NCBI RefSeq assembly: GCF_014649395.1
Contig: NZ_BMSY01000014.1
Location: forward strand, 1-64,000
From: Streptomyces aureoverticillatus
GTDB taxonomy: Bacteria; Actinomycetota; Actinomycetes; Streptomycetales; Streptomycetaceae
Direction: 5' to 3'
DNA: 64,000 nucleotides
Under the pieces are notes generated by a model. The model made no database searches. It saw only the letters and a list, made by a program, of their open reading frames with translations, and was not told the DNA's origin. Position numbers and translations under genes: made by a program. Shown here one piece after another: positions 39,671-47,928 of the stretch (the first letter of the stretch is position 1; every line of letters starts with the position of its first letter).

Positions 39671-40522
39671 CTCGGCCACCGCGGTGGGCTCCGCCGCGAC
39701 ACCCACCTTGATGCCCGTCTTCGCCCGGCGTCCGCGCCGCTCGAGCCAGGTGGCGAGCGCGGAGAGAATCATGCAGAGCGAAATGTAGATGACACCGAAG
39801 ACGGTGACCGTCTGGACGAACGGATAGACGCCGTTGACCGGTGTGTTGTTGGCGATGAGCCGGGCGGACTGCAGCAGCTCGGGGTAGAGGATCATGAACC
39901 CGAGGGAGGTGTCCTTCAGGGTCACCACGAGCTGGCTGATGATCGACGGCAGCATCGACCGGATGGCCTGCGGGAACAGGACCGTGGCCATGACCTGGGT
40001 CTTGCGCAGGCCGAGCGCGTACGCGGCCTCCTTCTGGCCCCTGGGCACGGCGTTGATGCCCGCGCGGAGCACCTCCGCCTGCACGCACCCGTTGTAGATC
40101 GTCAGGCCGAGCACCAGCGCCCAGAACGGCGTCATGTCGCCGACGAGGCCGACCCAGAACGCGAAGATCGTGATGAGCAGCGGAATCGACCGGAAGAGGT
40201 CGATGAATCCGACCGCGAGCCACCGCACGGGGCGGTGGTCGGAGAGCCGCGCCACGCACAGGATCACCGCGACGACCAGCGAGAGCACACCGGCGAGTGC
40301 GAACACCTTCAGGGTGGCGACCAGCGAATCCAGAATGTTCTGCCGGATTCCGGAGTAATTGAAGATGTCCCACAGATCCGGGTCGAACTCGCCCTTGTCG
40401 TTCAGGCGCAGAATGATCCAGACAATGCCGCCGATGACGGCGAGGCTGCCGATGACGGTGTAGATGATGTTGCGGACACGGGCCTTGGGGCCCGGGGCGT
40501 CGAAGAGGACGTTCGCACTCAT
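39641..40522 (-). CDS. gluD: GluD glutamate ABC transporter permease
   Basis: 293 aa. Polar amino acid permease of the HisM/ArtQ type with five or six membrane segments and the EAA loop in EVLRAGINAVPRGQKEAAYALGLRKTQVMATVLFPQAIRSMLPSIISQLV. It pairs with GluC in the membrane to take up glutamate. The ATG at 40522 shares ATGA with the gluC stop. The tail (AEPTAVAEIVETSPDPK) lies in a 30-bp tandem repeat. Confidence 0.95.
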   Translation of the reverse strand: MSANVLFDAPGPKARVRNIIYTVIGSLAVIGGIVWIILRLNDKGEFDPDLWDIFNYSGIRQNILDSLVATLKVFALAGVLSLVVAVILCVARLSDHRPVRWLAVGFIDLFRSIPLLITIFAFWVGLVGDMTPFWALVLGLTIYNGCVQAEVLRAGINAVPRGQKEAAYALGLRKTQVMATVLFPQAIRSMLPSIISQLVVTLKDTSLGFMILYPELLQSARLIANNTPVNGVYPFVQTVTVFGVIYISLCMILSALATWLERRGRRAKTGIKVGVAAEPTAVAEIVETSPDPK

Positions 40523-41166
40523 CGGGCGACCTCCAAACGGTGCTCCAGGACCCGGAAGAGACCATTGATGGCGTACGTGATGATCAGGTAGGCGAGGGTG
40601 ATCCAGATGAAGATCATCACGATGTCGTAGCCGTCGTTGCTCAGAGTCTTCGAGACATTGAACAGATCGGTGTTGTCGAAGGCGCCCGCGATGGCCGTGT
40701 TCTTGGTCAGCGCGATGAAGATGCTGGAGAGCGGCGGCACCACGTTCCGCGTGGCCTGCGGCAGCACGACGAGCCGCATGCTCTGCGCGAAGGTGAGGCC
40801 GATGGCCCGCGCCGCCTCGGCCTGGCCGAGCGGCACCGTGTTGATGCCGGAGCGCACCGCCTCGGCCACGAACGCGGAGGTGTAGAAACCGCACGCGGCC
40901 ACGGCGAGCACGAACGAGTCCAGGTCCGGGTAGAGGACCTTCGGGACGATGAAGAACGCCACCAGGAACAGCAGCGTCAGCGGGGTGTTCCGCAGCAGGG
41001 TGACCCAGGCGGTCCCGAATATGCGCAGGGGCAGCACCGGCGAGACCCGGCATCCGGCGATGACCACGCCGACCACGATGGCCACCAGCGCACTGACGAC
41101 GGTCAACTTGACTGTGCCGTAAAACCCTTCGCGGAAGAGCGACAGGTTGTCGAGCAATACGTCCAT
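40519..41166 (-). CDS. gluC: GluC glutamate ABC transporter permease
   Basis: 215 aa, His/Glu/Gln/Arg/opine permease family, about five membrane segments, EAA loop EAVRSGINTVPLGQAEAARAIGLTFAQSMRLVVLPQATRNVVPP. M at 41166 (MDVLLDNLSLF) has GGAGAA 6 nt upstream; the start at 41208 lacks support. It follows gluB after a strong hairpin and overlaps gluD. Confidence 0.95.
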   Translation of the reverse strand: MDVLLDNLSLFREGFYGTVKLTVVSALVAIVVGVVIAGCRVSPVLPLRIFGTAWVTLLRNTPLTLLFLVAFFIVPKVLYPDLDSFVLAVAACGFYTSAFVAEAVRSGINTVPLGQAEAARAIGLTFAQSMRLVVLPQATRNVVPPLSSIFIALTKNTAIAGAFDNTDLFNVSKTLSNDGYDIVMIFIWITLAYLIITYAINGLFRVLEHRLEVAR

Positions 41167-41290
41167 GAATTCTCCGCGAGGTGTTCGCGACGGGTCGCAG
41201 GGGTTCACGACAGGCCCAGGCCGTCGACGTCGGCGGGGCGGCAGGTCTTCGCGACGGGTCCGACAGCGATTCCGGCATCGGCTCTTACAG

Positions 41291-41340
41291 TGAACGTCCC
41301 GCTCCTGGCCGCGCCTCGGCGCGGGCGGAGCGGGACGTCA
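41291..41340 (-). promoter_or_regulatory. Intercistronic stem-loop between gluB and gluC
   Basis: Outer arms ACGTCCCGCTC (41294-41304) and GAGCGGGACGT (41328-41338) enclose a second GCGCC-TC-GGCGC stem. It begins 6 nt after the gluB stop. It lacks a U run and lies inside the operon, so it likely acts as a 3' stabiliser or partial terminator giving more binding protein than permease. Confidence 0.75.
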
Positions 41341-41345
41341 GGGGC

Positions 41346-42266
41346 TTACTTCGGGTCGGTGAAGGCCGGCGGCTCCTGGTACTTGGAGCCCGAGATGCCG
41401 ATGGTGGCGTCGAAGGCCTTCTTGTAGTCGCCGTTCTTCTGGTGCGCCTTGATGGCGTCCGCGACGGCCTTCTGCAGGGCGGCGTCACCCTTCTTCAGGC
41501 CGACGCCGTACGGCTCGTCGGAGAAGGTCTCGCCGACGACCTTGAGCTTGCCCTTGTTCTGCGCGGCGTAGCCCATCAGGATCGCGTCGTCCGTGGTGAC
41601 CGCGTCGACCTGGTTGTTCAGCATCTGGGCGACGCACTCCGAGTACTTGGAGAGCTCGGTCACCTTGGCGCCGTACTTCGGCTTCTTGATGTTCTGCAGC
41701 GGCGTGGAGCCGACGATGGAGCAGACCTTCTTGCCGCGGACGGTGTCCGGGCCCTTGATGTCCTTCTCGTCCTTGCGGACGAGCAGCGAGGCACCGGCGT
41801 GGAAGTACGGGCCCGCGAAGTCGATCTGCTTCTTGCGCTCGGGGTTGATCGTGTACGTACCGATCATCAGGTCGACGTCGCCCTTGGAGACAGCGGTCTC
41901 GCGGGCGCCGGAGTCGACCGTCTTCCACTCGATCTGCTTCGGCGAGAAGCCGAGGTCGGCGGCGACCATCTTGGCGATCTCGATGTCGAAGCCCGAGCGC
42001 TTCTTCGTGGACTGGTCCTCGAAGCCCAGGTACGGCTGGTCGGCCTTGGCGCCGATGATCAGCTTGCCGCGCTTCTTGGCCGCCTTGAAGACCGAGGAGT
42101 CGATCGAGACGTCCTTCTTGACCGTGTAGCTGAGTTCCTTGCCGCCGGACTTGGCAGGGCCCTCCGGCTTGTCGCCGGCGGATCCGTCCTTGCCGCCGCA
42201 GGCGGTGGCGGTCAGCGACAGCGCAGCGATGGCCGCTGCCACGGCAGCGGACTTACGGAGCTTCAT
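41346..42266 (-). CDS. gluB: GluB glutamate-binding lipoprotein
   Basis: 306 aa. A lipoprotein signal (MKLRKSAAVAAAIAALSLTA, then TAC with C23) anchors it outside the membrane. The mature part is a cluster-3 amino-acid-binding protein: GKLIIGAKADQPYLGFED, SGFDIEIAKMVAADLGFSPKQIEWKTV, GDVDLMIGTYTINPERKKQIDFAGPYFHAG and TVRGKKVCSIVGSTPLQNI. It delivers glutamate to GluCD. It lies between gluA (upstream) and gluC, separated from the latter by a hairpin. Confidence 0.96.
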   Translation of the reverse strand: MKLRKSAAVAAAIAALSLTATACGGKDGSAGDKPEGPAKSGGKELSYTVKKDVSIDSSVFKAAKKRGKLIIGAKADQPYLGFEDQSTKKRSGFDIEIAKMVAADLGFSPKQIEWKTVDSGARETAVSKGDVDLMIGTYTINPERKKQIDFAGPYFHAGASLLVRKDEKDIKGPDTVRGKKVCSIVGSTPLQNIKKPKYGAKVTELSKYSECVAQMLNNQVDAVTTDDAILMGYAAQNKGKLKVVGETFSDEPYGVGLKKGDAALQKAVADAIKAHQKNGDYKKAFDATIGISGSKYQEPPAFTDPK

Positions 42267-42312
42267 GAGTGAACATCCTTTGTTTTGGCTGGCGTTGAGA
42301 CGGCGTGAAGCC

Positions 42313-43089
42313 TCAGTGTTTAAGGATCTTCGACAGGAAGTCCTTGGCCCGGTCGCTGCGCGGGTTGCTGAAGAACTGGTCCGGCACGGCCTCTTCGACG
42401 ATCCGGCCGTCCGCCATGAAGACGACGCGGTTGGCCGCCGACCGGGCGAAGCCCATCTCGTGCGTGACGACCACCATGGTCATGCCGTCGCGGGCGAGCT
42501 GCTGCATGACCTCGAGGACCTCATTGATCATCTCGGGGTCGAGCGCCGACGTGGGCTCGTCGAACAGCATCACCTTCGGGCCCATCGCCAACGCGCGGGC
42601 GATCGCGACGCGTTGCTGCTGACCGCCGGAGAGCTGCGCCGGGTACTTGTCGGCCTGCGAGCCGACGCCCACCCGGTCGAGCAGGCCGCGCGCCTTCTCC
42701 TCCGCCTCCGCCTTGGCTGTCCTGCGCACCTTGACCTGGCCCAGCATCACGTTCTCGAGCACGGTCTTGTGCGCGAAGAGGTTGAAGGACTGGAAAACCA
42801 TGCCCACGTCCGCGCGGAGCTTGGCGAGCTCCTTGCCCTCCTGGGGCAGCGGCTTGCCGTCGATCGAGATCGCGCCCGAATCGATGGTCTCCAGGCGGTT
42901 GATGGTGCGGCACAGCGTCGACTTGCCCGACCCGGAGGGGCCGATCACGACGACGACCTCGCCACGGGCGATGGTCAGGTCGATGTCCTGGAGGACGTGC
43001 AGGGCGCCGAAGTGCTTGTTGACACCCTTCAGCACGACAAGGTCGTCCGCCGCGGGCTTGGCGTCCTTGGTCACCGATACTTCGGTCAC
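42313..43089 (-). CDS. gluA: GluA glutamate ABC transporter ATPase
   Basis: 258 aa from GTG 43089. Walker A GPSGSGKST, Q-loop VGMVFQSFNLFAH, signature LSGGQQQRVAIARAL, Walker B VMLFDEPTSALDPE and H-switch VVTHEMGF, all as in polar amino acid importers. An ATG at 43104 is in frame, but AGGAGG abuts it directly; the GTG at 43089 has a GGAG 9 nt upstream, so I prefer it. First gene of gluABCD, divergent from gluR. Confidence 0.95.
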   Translation of the reverse strand: MTEVSVTKDAKPAADDLVVLKGVNKHFGALHVLQDIDLTIARGEVVVVIGPSGSGKSTLCRTINRLETIDSGAISIDGKPLPQEGKELAKLRADVGMVFQSFNLFAHKTVLENVMLGQVKVRRTAKAEAEEKARGLLDRVGVGSQADKYPAQLSGGQQQRVAIARALAMGPKVMLFDEPTSALDPEMINEVLEVMQQLARDGMTMVVVTHEMGFARSAANRVVFMADGRIVEEAVPDQFFSNPRSDRAKDFLSKILKH

Positions 43090-43213
43090 GGCTTGTTGCT
43101 CCATCCTCCTCGGGTTGGGAGGACAGTAGTAACCCGGTGCGACCAGCGTCATTACATCTGAGGGGAAATTGAGCATAACGATCCGGCCGCAACCGGACAC
43201 ACCGTGTGAAGAG

Positions 43214-43239
43214 GGCACCCCGGCTGCGTACCGGGTGCA
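43214..43239. promoter_or_regulatory. Imperfect inverted repeat in the gluA/gluR intergenic region
   Basis: GCACCCCGG and CCGGGTGC form an inverted repeat with a 1-nt bulge, and a GCATAACG direct repeat flanks it (43173 and 43237). Candidate site for GluR or another regulator of the divergent glu promoters. The remaining ~390-bp region (43090-43477) has no gene. Confidence 0.35.
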
Positions 43240-43395
43240 TAACGGAACGTGTCCGTGACCCGAAGGGTCTTGACGCGGTCCTTATCCATCGGCGTGGATG
43301 CCTTGATGCGTACGCACGCGACCGCACTCCGCTGACGACCGCGCGCACGCGCGCGTGCCGGGTGGCCGCGAACACGTGCGAAGCACCGCTCGAGC

Positions 43396-43442
43396 GGGAA
43401 CGAAACGACCGATGAACCGCACGGGAACGCAACGACCGATGA
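43396..43442 (+). repeat. 27-bp direct repeats just upstream of gluR
   Basis: GGGAACGMAACGACCGATGA occurs at 43396-43415 and 43423-43442 (one mismatch), with a degenerate third copy (GGGGGACCGATG) about 27 bp further on, next to the gluR ribosome binding site. Either an operator array or a local tandem duplication. Confidence 0.75.
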
Positions 43443-43477
43443 TCCACAGGGGGACCGATGGGCTTGAGGGGGACCGC

Positions 43478-44167
43478 ATGAGACTGCTGCTCGTCGAGGA
43501 CGACGACCACGTGGCCGCCGCCCTGTCCGCGGTCCTGGCCCGGCACGGCTTCGCCGTCACGCACGCCCGCAGCGGCGAGGAGGCGCTCCAGGCCCTGCTG
43601 CCCTGCGAAGCGGCACCCTTCGGAGTCGTCCTCCTCGACCTCGGCCTGCCCGACCAGGACGGCTACGAGGTCTGCGGGAAGATCCGCAAGCGCACCTCGA
43701 CCCCGGTCATCATGGTCACCGCCCGCGCCGACGTACGCTCCCGCATCCACGGCCTGAACCTCGGAGCCGACGACTACGTAGTGAAGCCGTACGACACCGG
43801 GGAGCTCATCGCCCGCATCCACGCGGTCATCCGGCGCCCCTCCGCCGACGCGGCCCAGGCGCCCACCGAGTCCGAGCTGCGGCTCGGCGGCGTGCGCATC
43901 GAACTGCCCACCCGCCAGGTCAGCGTGGACGGCACCGCGGTCCAGCTCACCCGCAAGGAGTTCGACCTGCTCGCGCTCCTGGCCCAGCGGCCCGGGGTCG
44001 TCTTCCGGCGGGAGCAGATCATCAGCGAGGTGTGGCGCACCAGCTGGGAGGGCACGGGGCGCACGCTGGAGGTGCACGTGGCGTCCCTGCGCGCCAAGCT
44101 GCACATGCCCGCCCTGATCGAGACCGTGCGCGGGGTCGGCTACCGACTCGTCGCCCCGGCGTCGTAG
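43478..44167 (+). CDS. gluR: GluR response regulator (OmpR family)
   Basis: 229 aa. Receiver domain with D54 in VVLLDLGLPDQDG, T/K residues in VTARAD and VVKPYD, then the OmpR/PhoB winged helix (QLTRKEFDLLALLAQRPGVVFRREQIISEVW...LEVHVASLRAKL...VRGVGYRLVAP). In S. coelicolor GluR-GluK senses glutamate and controls gluABCD. ATG 43478 follows GAGGGGGA; an upstream in-frame extension is repeat sequence. The kinase begins 9 nt after the stop. Confidence 0.92.
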   Translation: MRLLLVEDDDHVAAALSAVLARHGFAVTHARSGEEALQALLPCEAAPFGVVLLDLGLPDQDGYEVCGKIRKRTSTPVIMVTARADVRSRIHGLNLGADDYVVKPYDTGELIARIHAVIRRPSADAAQAPTESELRLGGVRIELPTRQVSVDGTAVQLTRKEFDLLALLAQRPGVVFRREQIISEVWRTSWEGTGRTLEVHVASLRAKLHMPALIETVRGVGYRLVAPAS

Positions 44168-44176
44168 CGGGCACAG

Positions 44177-45631
44177 GTGCGCGCCCGCCTCCTGCCGCTC
44201 CTCATCGTCCTGATGGCTGGCGTGCTGCTTGCCCTGGGCTTCCCGCTCGCCGTCAGCGTGGCGTCGGCACAGCAGCAGAAGGTGGTCGTCGACCGCATCG
44301 ACGACACGGCGCGGTTCGCCGCGCTCGCCCAGTTCGTCACCCAGCGCCCCTCGGGCTCCCGCGTGCGCGACAAGGACGAGCGGCGCGAGACCCTCCAGAA
44401 GGAACTCGACTACTACTACGAGGTGTACGGCATCAAGGCGGGCGTGTTCTTCCGCGACCGCTTCCCCATGGCGCACGCCCCCAGCGACTGGTTCCTGCCC
44501 ACCGATGGCGACGGAGTGAGCGGCGCCTTCGAAGAGGCCCTGCGCTCCCGCGGCAGCCACGACCCGCCCCAGGTGTGGCCCTGGGAGGAGGGCGGGCGGA
44601 TCGTCGTCGCCTCCCCGGTGATCCGCGACGGCGATGTCGTGGCGGTCGTCGTCACCGACTCGCCGACCGGCCGCATGCGCGCGAAGACGCTGCACGGCTG
44701 GCTGCTCATCGGCGCGGGCGAGTCCGCCGCGATGCTCCTCGCCGTTGGTGCCGCGCTGCGCCTCACCGGCTGGATCCTGCGCCCGGTACGGGTCCTGGAC
44801 GCCACCACCCACGACATCGCCACCGGGCGCCTCGCCTCCCGCGTCGCGGCCGCCGGCGGCCCCCCGGAACTCAGACGCCTGGCCCGGTCGTTCAACGAGA
44901 TGGCAGACAACGTCGAAGACGTCCTCGAGCAGCAGCGCGCCTTCGTCGCCGACGCCTCGCACCAACTGCGCAACCCGCTGTCCGCCCTGCTGCTCCGCAT
45001 CGAGCTCCTGGCCCTCGAACTGCCCGAGGGCAACGAGGAGATCGCCTCGGTGCGCACCGAAGGCAAGCGCCTCGCGCAGGTCCTCGACGACCTGCTCGAC
45101 CTGGCGCTCGCGGAACACGCGGCGGCGGATCTCCAGCTCACCGACATCGGTGACCTGGCGGCCGAGCGCGTCGCCGCCTGGCGGCCGCTCGCCGAGGAGC
45201 GCGGTGTGCGACTCGCCGGGCACTGCCCGGCGACGACCGGCTGGGCCGACCCGATCGCCCTGTCCAGCGCGCTGGACGCAGTGATCGACAACGCCCTGAA
45301 GTTCACACCCGAGGGAGAGGAAGTGCGGGTGCGGGTCGCCTCCGCCGACGCGACCACGACCGTCGTCGTCACCGACGGCGGCCCCGGCCTCACGGACGAC
45401 GAACTGTCCCGCATCGGCGACCGCTTCTGGCGCAGCAACCGCCACCAGAACGTCAAGGGGTCCGGCCTCGGCCTGTCGATCTCCCGGGCGCTGCTGGCGG
45501 CGGGCGGCGGCACCATGGCGTACGAGCGTCATGAACCGCACGGCCTGAAGGTGACGGTCGGCATCCCGCGGCAGGCACCGGCGGGGCAGGACTCGGCGAA
45601 GGGGGAGCGCGGCCGGACCGGGGCCGGGTGA
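44177..45631 (+). CDS. gluK: GluK sensor histidine kinase
   Basis: 484 aa. Two membrane segments (~5-30 and ~170-200) bracket an extracellular sensor region of about 140 residues (DRIDDTARFAALAQFV...SHDPPQVWPWEEGG). Then HAMP, HisKA with H262 in FVADASHQLRNPLSALL, N-box ALDAVIDNALKF, and G-boxes VTDGGPGL and GSGLGLSIS. Start GTG 44177, 9 nt after gluR. An orphan TAXI-type binding protein is encoded convergently beyond it. The stop codon lies in an 18-bp tandem duplication. Confidence 0.92.
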   Translation: MRARLLPLLIVLMAGVLLALGFPLAVSVASAQQQKVVVDRIDDTARFAALAQFVTQRPSGSRVRDKDERRETLQKELDYYYEVYGIKAGVFFRDRFPMAHAPSDWFLPTDGDGVSGAFEEALRSRGSHDPPQVWPWEEGGRIVVASPVIRDGDVVAVVVTDSPTGRMRAKTLHGWLLIGAGESAAMLLAVGAALRLTGWILRPVRVLDATTHDIATGRLASRVAAAGGPPELRRLARSFNEMADNVEDVLEQQRAFVADASHQLRNPLSALLLRIELLALELPEGNEEIASVRTEGKRLAQVLDDLLDLALAEHAAADLQLTDIGDLAAERVAAWRPLAEERGVRLAGHCPATTGWADPIALSSALDAVIDNALKFTPEGEEVRVRVASADATTTVVVTDGGPGLTDDELSRIGDRFWRSNRHQNVKGSGLGLSISRALLAAGGGTMAYERHEPHGLKVTVGIPRQAPAGQDSAKGERGRTGAG

Positions 45632-45664
45632 ACGCGTCCGGACCAGTGAACGCGTCCGGGCCAG
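45629..45664 (+). repeat. 18-bp tandem duplication including the gluK stop codon
   Basis: TGAACGCGTCCGGACCAG (45629-45646) is repeated as TGAACGCGTCCGGGCCAG (45647-45664). The first unit begins with the gluK TGA. Confidence 0.85.
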
Positions 45665-45705
45665 GCGGAGCGAAACGATGGGCCCGGGTTTCGCCGGGCG
45701 GTGGC

Positions 45706-46701
45706 TCAGGGCTTGACCGAGCGGTAGTAGCGTCGCGCGCCCTCGTGCAGGGCGAGCGGGTCGGTGTACAGGGCGGTGCGCAGGTCCACCAGCTGGGCCG
45801 CGTGCACGCGCAGGCCGATGTGGTCCCGGCTGTCGATCACCGTGCGGGTCAGGCCCTCTGTGAGCTCCGGATCGGCGCGATCGGTGGTCACCAGGAGGTT
45901 CGCCACGGCCAGCGTCGGGACGGCGGCGTTCTGCTGGGCCTGCGGGTAGGCGTCGGCCGGCATGACGGCGGCGCGGTAGTAGCGGGACGCGCCGCCCTGC
46001 TTGTGCAGCGCTTCGACCAGGTCGCCGAGCGGTACGAGGCGGATGGAGAGGCCCTCGGACAGCTCGCGCACGGAGCTCGTGGGCAGCCCGCCCGACCAGA
46101 AGAACGCGTCGATCTCGCCGCGACGCAGCAGTTCGGGAGCGGTGTCTATGCCGGCGGGCAGCGCCGTGAGGTCCTTGTCCAGGCGCAGCCCGGCGGCCTT
46201 CAGCACCCGGTCCGCGATCAGCCGCACACCCGAGCGCGGCTGTCCCACCGCGACCCGCTTGTCGCGCAGGTCCCGCGCCGAATGGATCCCGGAAGGGCGG
46301 CGCACGACGAGCTGCACATAGTCGTCGTACAGCCGCGCGCAGCCGCGCAGCCGGTCCGCGCCCGGCCGGTCCTCGAGACGGTACTTCTCCACGGCGTCGG
46401 CCGCCGCGATGGTGAAGTCGGCCCGGCCCGTGGCCACGCGTTCGACGTTCTGCTGCGACCCCTGGCTGTTGATCAGCTCGATGTCGAGGTCCGGCATGTC
46501 CTCGGCCGCGGCGTTGCGCAGCAGCTTGCCGTACGTCTCGTAGACGGCGCCCTTCACACCCGTACTGAAGGTCATCTGCCCCTTCGGGGAACTCCCGCCC
46601 CCCGGGAACAGCCACCACAGGAGCAGCCCGCACACCACGAAGGCGGCGGCCGAGCCCTGGAGGGCCCGGCGCCGGCTGAGGTGGGGCAGGGCCGCGAACA
46701 T
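45706..46701 (-). CDS. TAXI-family TRAP-type substrate-binding protein, membrane anchored
   Basis: 331 aa. One N-terminal membrane segment (AAAFVVCGLLLWWLFPGG), then the TAXI (TRAP-associated extracytoplasmic immunogenic) fold: MTFSTGVKGAVYETYGKLLRNA, ELINSQGSQQNVERVATGRADFTIAAADAV, LRDKRVAVGQPRSGVRLIADRVLKAAGL and RRGEIDAFFWSGGLPTSSVREL. No DctQ/DctM permease gene is near, so it is unlikely to drive transport here. A Thermus TAXI protein binds glutamate/glutamine, and this one sits beside gluRK, so a sensory role is an inference. Confidence 0.88.
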   Translation of the reverse strand: MFAALPHLSRRRALQGSAAAFVVCGLLLWWLFPGGGSSPKGQMTFSTGVKGAVYETYGKLLRNAAAEDMPDLDIELINSQGSQQNVERVATGRADFTIAAADAVEKYRLEDRPGADRLRGCARLYDDYVQLVVRRPSGIHSARDLRDKRVAVGQPRSGVRLIADRVLKAAGLRLDKDLTALPAGIDTAPELLRRGEIDAFFWSGGLPTSSVRELSEGLSIRLVPLGDLVEALHKQGGASRYYRAAVMPADAYPQAQQNAAVPTLAVANLLVTTDRADPELTEGLTRTVIDSRDHIGLRVHAAQLVDLRTALYTDPLALHEGARRYYRSVKP

Positions 46702-46754
46702 GGGCGCGATCCTGCCACCTCGCGCGGCGTGCTGGCCAGGGCCGGCTCCTCCGG

Positions 46755-46838
46755 CGCCGGGGTCCGGGGCGTGCCCGGGCCGGGGGTCCGGGGCGTGGCC
46801 GCCGGGGTGGGGAGCCGGGGCGTGTCCGGCGGGGGGGC
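46755..46838. repeat. G-rich degenerate tandem repeat
   Basis: Three copies of GGTCCGGGGCGTG(C/G/T)CCG-like sequence (near 46761, 46785 and 46812) fill the spacer between the TAXI and APH-like genes. Many runs of four to seven G suggest possible G-quadruplexes on the + strand. Confidence 0.6.
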
Positions 46839-46839
46839 G

Positions 46840-47769
46840 TCAGCTCGCGCGGGCGTGGTCCGCGAGGACCTCGCCGATCACGTGCCGTGCGTTGGCGGCG
46901 ATCACCGGGTTCGTCACGGTGTAGTACGGCAGCTGGATGAGCGCCATCGACAGCGCCCAGCCGCGCCCGCGCGCCCACATCGCGTCGTCCGCCCCCGTAC
47001 GGGCCCGGAACTCCTCGCGTACGCCGGCGGGGAGCAGGTTCCACGCGACGATCAGGTCGCAGGCGGGGTCGCCCACACCGGCGGTCCCGAAGTCGATCAC
47101 CGCGCTGAGACGGCCGTCGCGGACCAGCAGATTGCCCGGCATGAGGTCGGAGTGGACCCAGGCGGGCGGGCCGTCCCAGGCGGGAGCGCGCAGGGCCGTC
47201 TCCCAGGCCGCGGTCGCGGCGTCCAGGTCGAAGGCGACGCCGAGGCCCCGCAGCTCGGCGATCGCGGCCCGGGTCTCGGCGTCGTCCGTGGCCAACGGAC
47301 CGCCGCGACAGGCGGGCGGCCCGCCCGCCGTGTCGGCGCGGCGCAGCGCCGTGATGAACGCGGCCAGGTCCTCGGCGAGCGCTGGGGGCTCGGTGACGGC
47401 ACCGGCGACCGGGTTCTCGCCGTCCAGCCAGCGGTGCACCGACCACGTCCAGGGATACCCCTCGCCGGGCTCACCGCGGCCGAGCACGGTCGGCACGGGC
47501 GCCGGGAGCTGTGGCGCGAGCCACGGCAGCCAGCGGCTCTCCATGACGACGTCGTCGGCGCCCCCGGGGATACGCGGAAGGCGCACCGACATGTCGTCGC
47601 CGAGCCGGAACACCGCGTTCACGGTGCCGCCGGAAGGGAACCACTCGACGGGCAGCTCGGCCCACTGCGGGAACTGCGCGGCGAGCAGAGCGCGTACGAG
47701 GGGTACGTCGATGTCCGGCTCGCCGGCGTGCAACTTGCCCTGCCGGAGGGGCGCGTTCGAGGACTGCAT
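46840..47769 (-). CDS. Aminoglycoside phosphotransferase-like kinase (APH family)
   Basis: 309 aa. Protein-kinase-like APH fold: N-lobe SGGTVNAVFRLGDDMSVRLPR, hinge WTWSVHRWLDGE, catalytic Brenner motif WVHSDLMPGNLLV, metal-binding IDFGTAGVGDPACDLIVAW. Substrate unknown; many such proteins in Streptomyces do not confer resistance. Start ATG 47769 is the only candidate with the complete N-terminus. Downstream the spacer is G-rich. Confidence 0.85.
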   Translation of the reverse strand: MQSSNAPLRQGKLHAGEPDIDVPLVRALLAAQFPQWAELPVEWFPSGGTVNAVFRLGDDMSVRLPRIPGGADDVVMESRWLPWLAPQLPAPVPTVLGRGEPGEGYPWTWSVHRWLDGENPVAGAVTEPPALAEDLAAFITALRRADTAGGPPACRGGPLATDDAETRAAIAELRGLGVAFDLDAATAAWETALRAPAWDGPPAWVHSDLMPGNLLVRDGRLSAVIDFGTAGVGDPACDLIVAWNLLPAGVREEFRARTGADDAMWARGRGWALSMALIQLPYYTVTNPVIAANARHVIGEVLADHARAS

Positions 47770-47811
47770 GCGCGCATTGTTGATCGTTGCGCGGGTGTGG
47801 TGAAAGCGAAT

Positions 47812-47905
47812 TCCGGGTGCTGGGTGCTAGGTGCCGGGTGCTGTGTGTCGGGTCGCGCGTGCCGAGTGGCGAGTGGCGGATGGCGCGTGGCGGTCGGCGA
47901 GCCGG
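47812..47905. repeat. Degenerate GGGTGCT/GAGTGGC short tandem repeats
   Basis: A run of 7-9 bp units (GGGTGCTG, AGGTGCCG, GAGTGGC, GGCGGATGGC) fills the spacer upstream of the APH-like gene. No promoter or gene is visible in it. Confidence 0.6.
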
Positions 47906-47928
47906 GCGGGGTCCGCGACCGGCACGGC

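Noticed and set aside
43090..43104. ATG 43104 as start of gluA
   Set aside because: AGGAGG directly abuts the ATG, leaving no spacing; GTG 43089 has GGAG at 9 nt. Not excluded completely.
42521..47446. Very long leftward open frame across gluA, gluR, gluK and beyond
   Set aside because: It is antisense or out of frame to well-supported genes and lacks any domain of its own.
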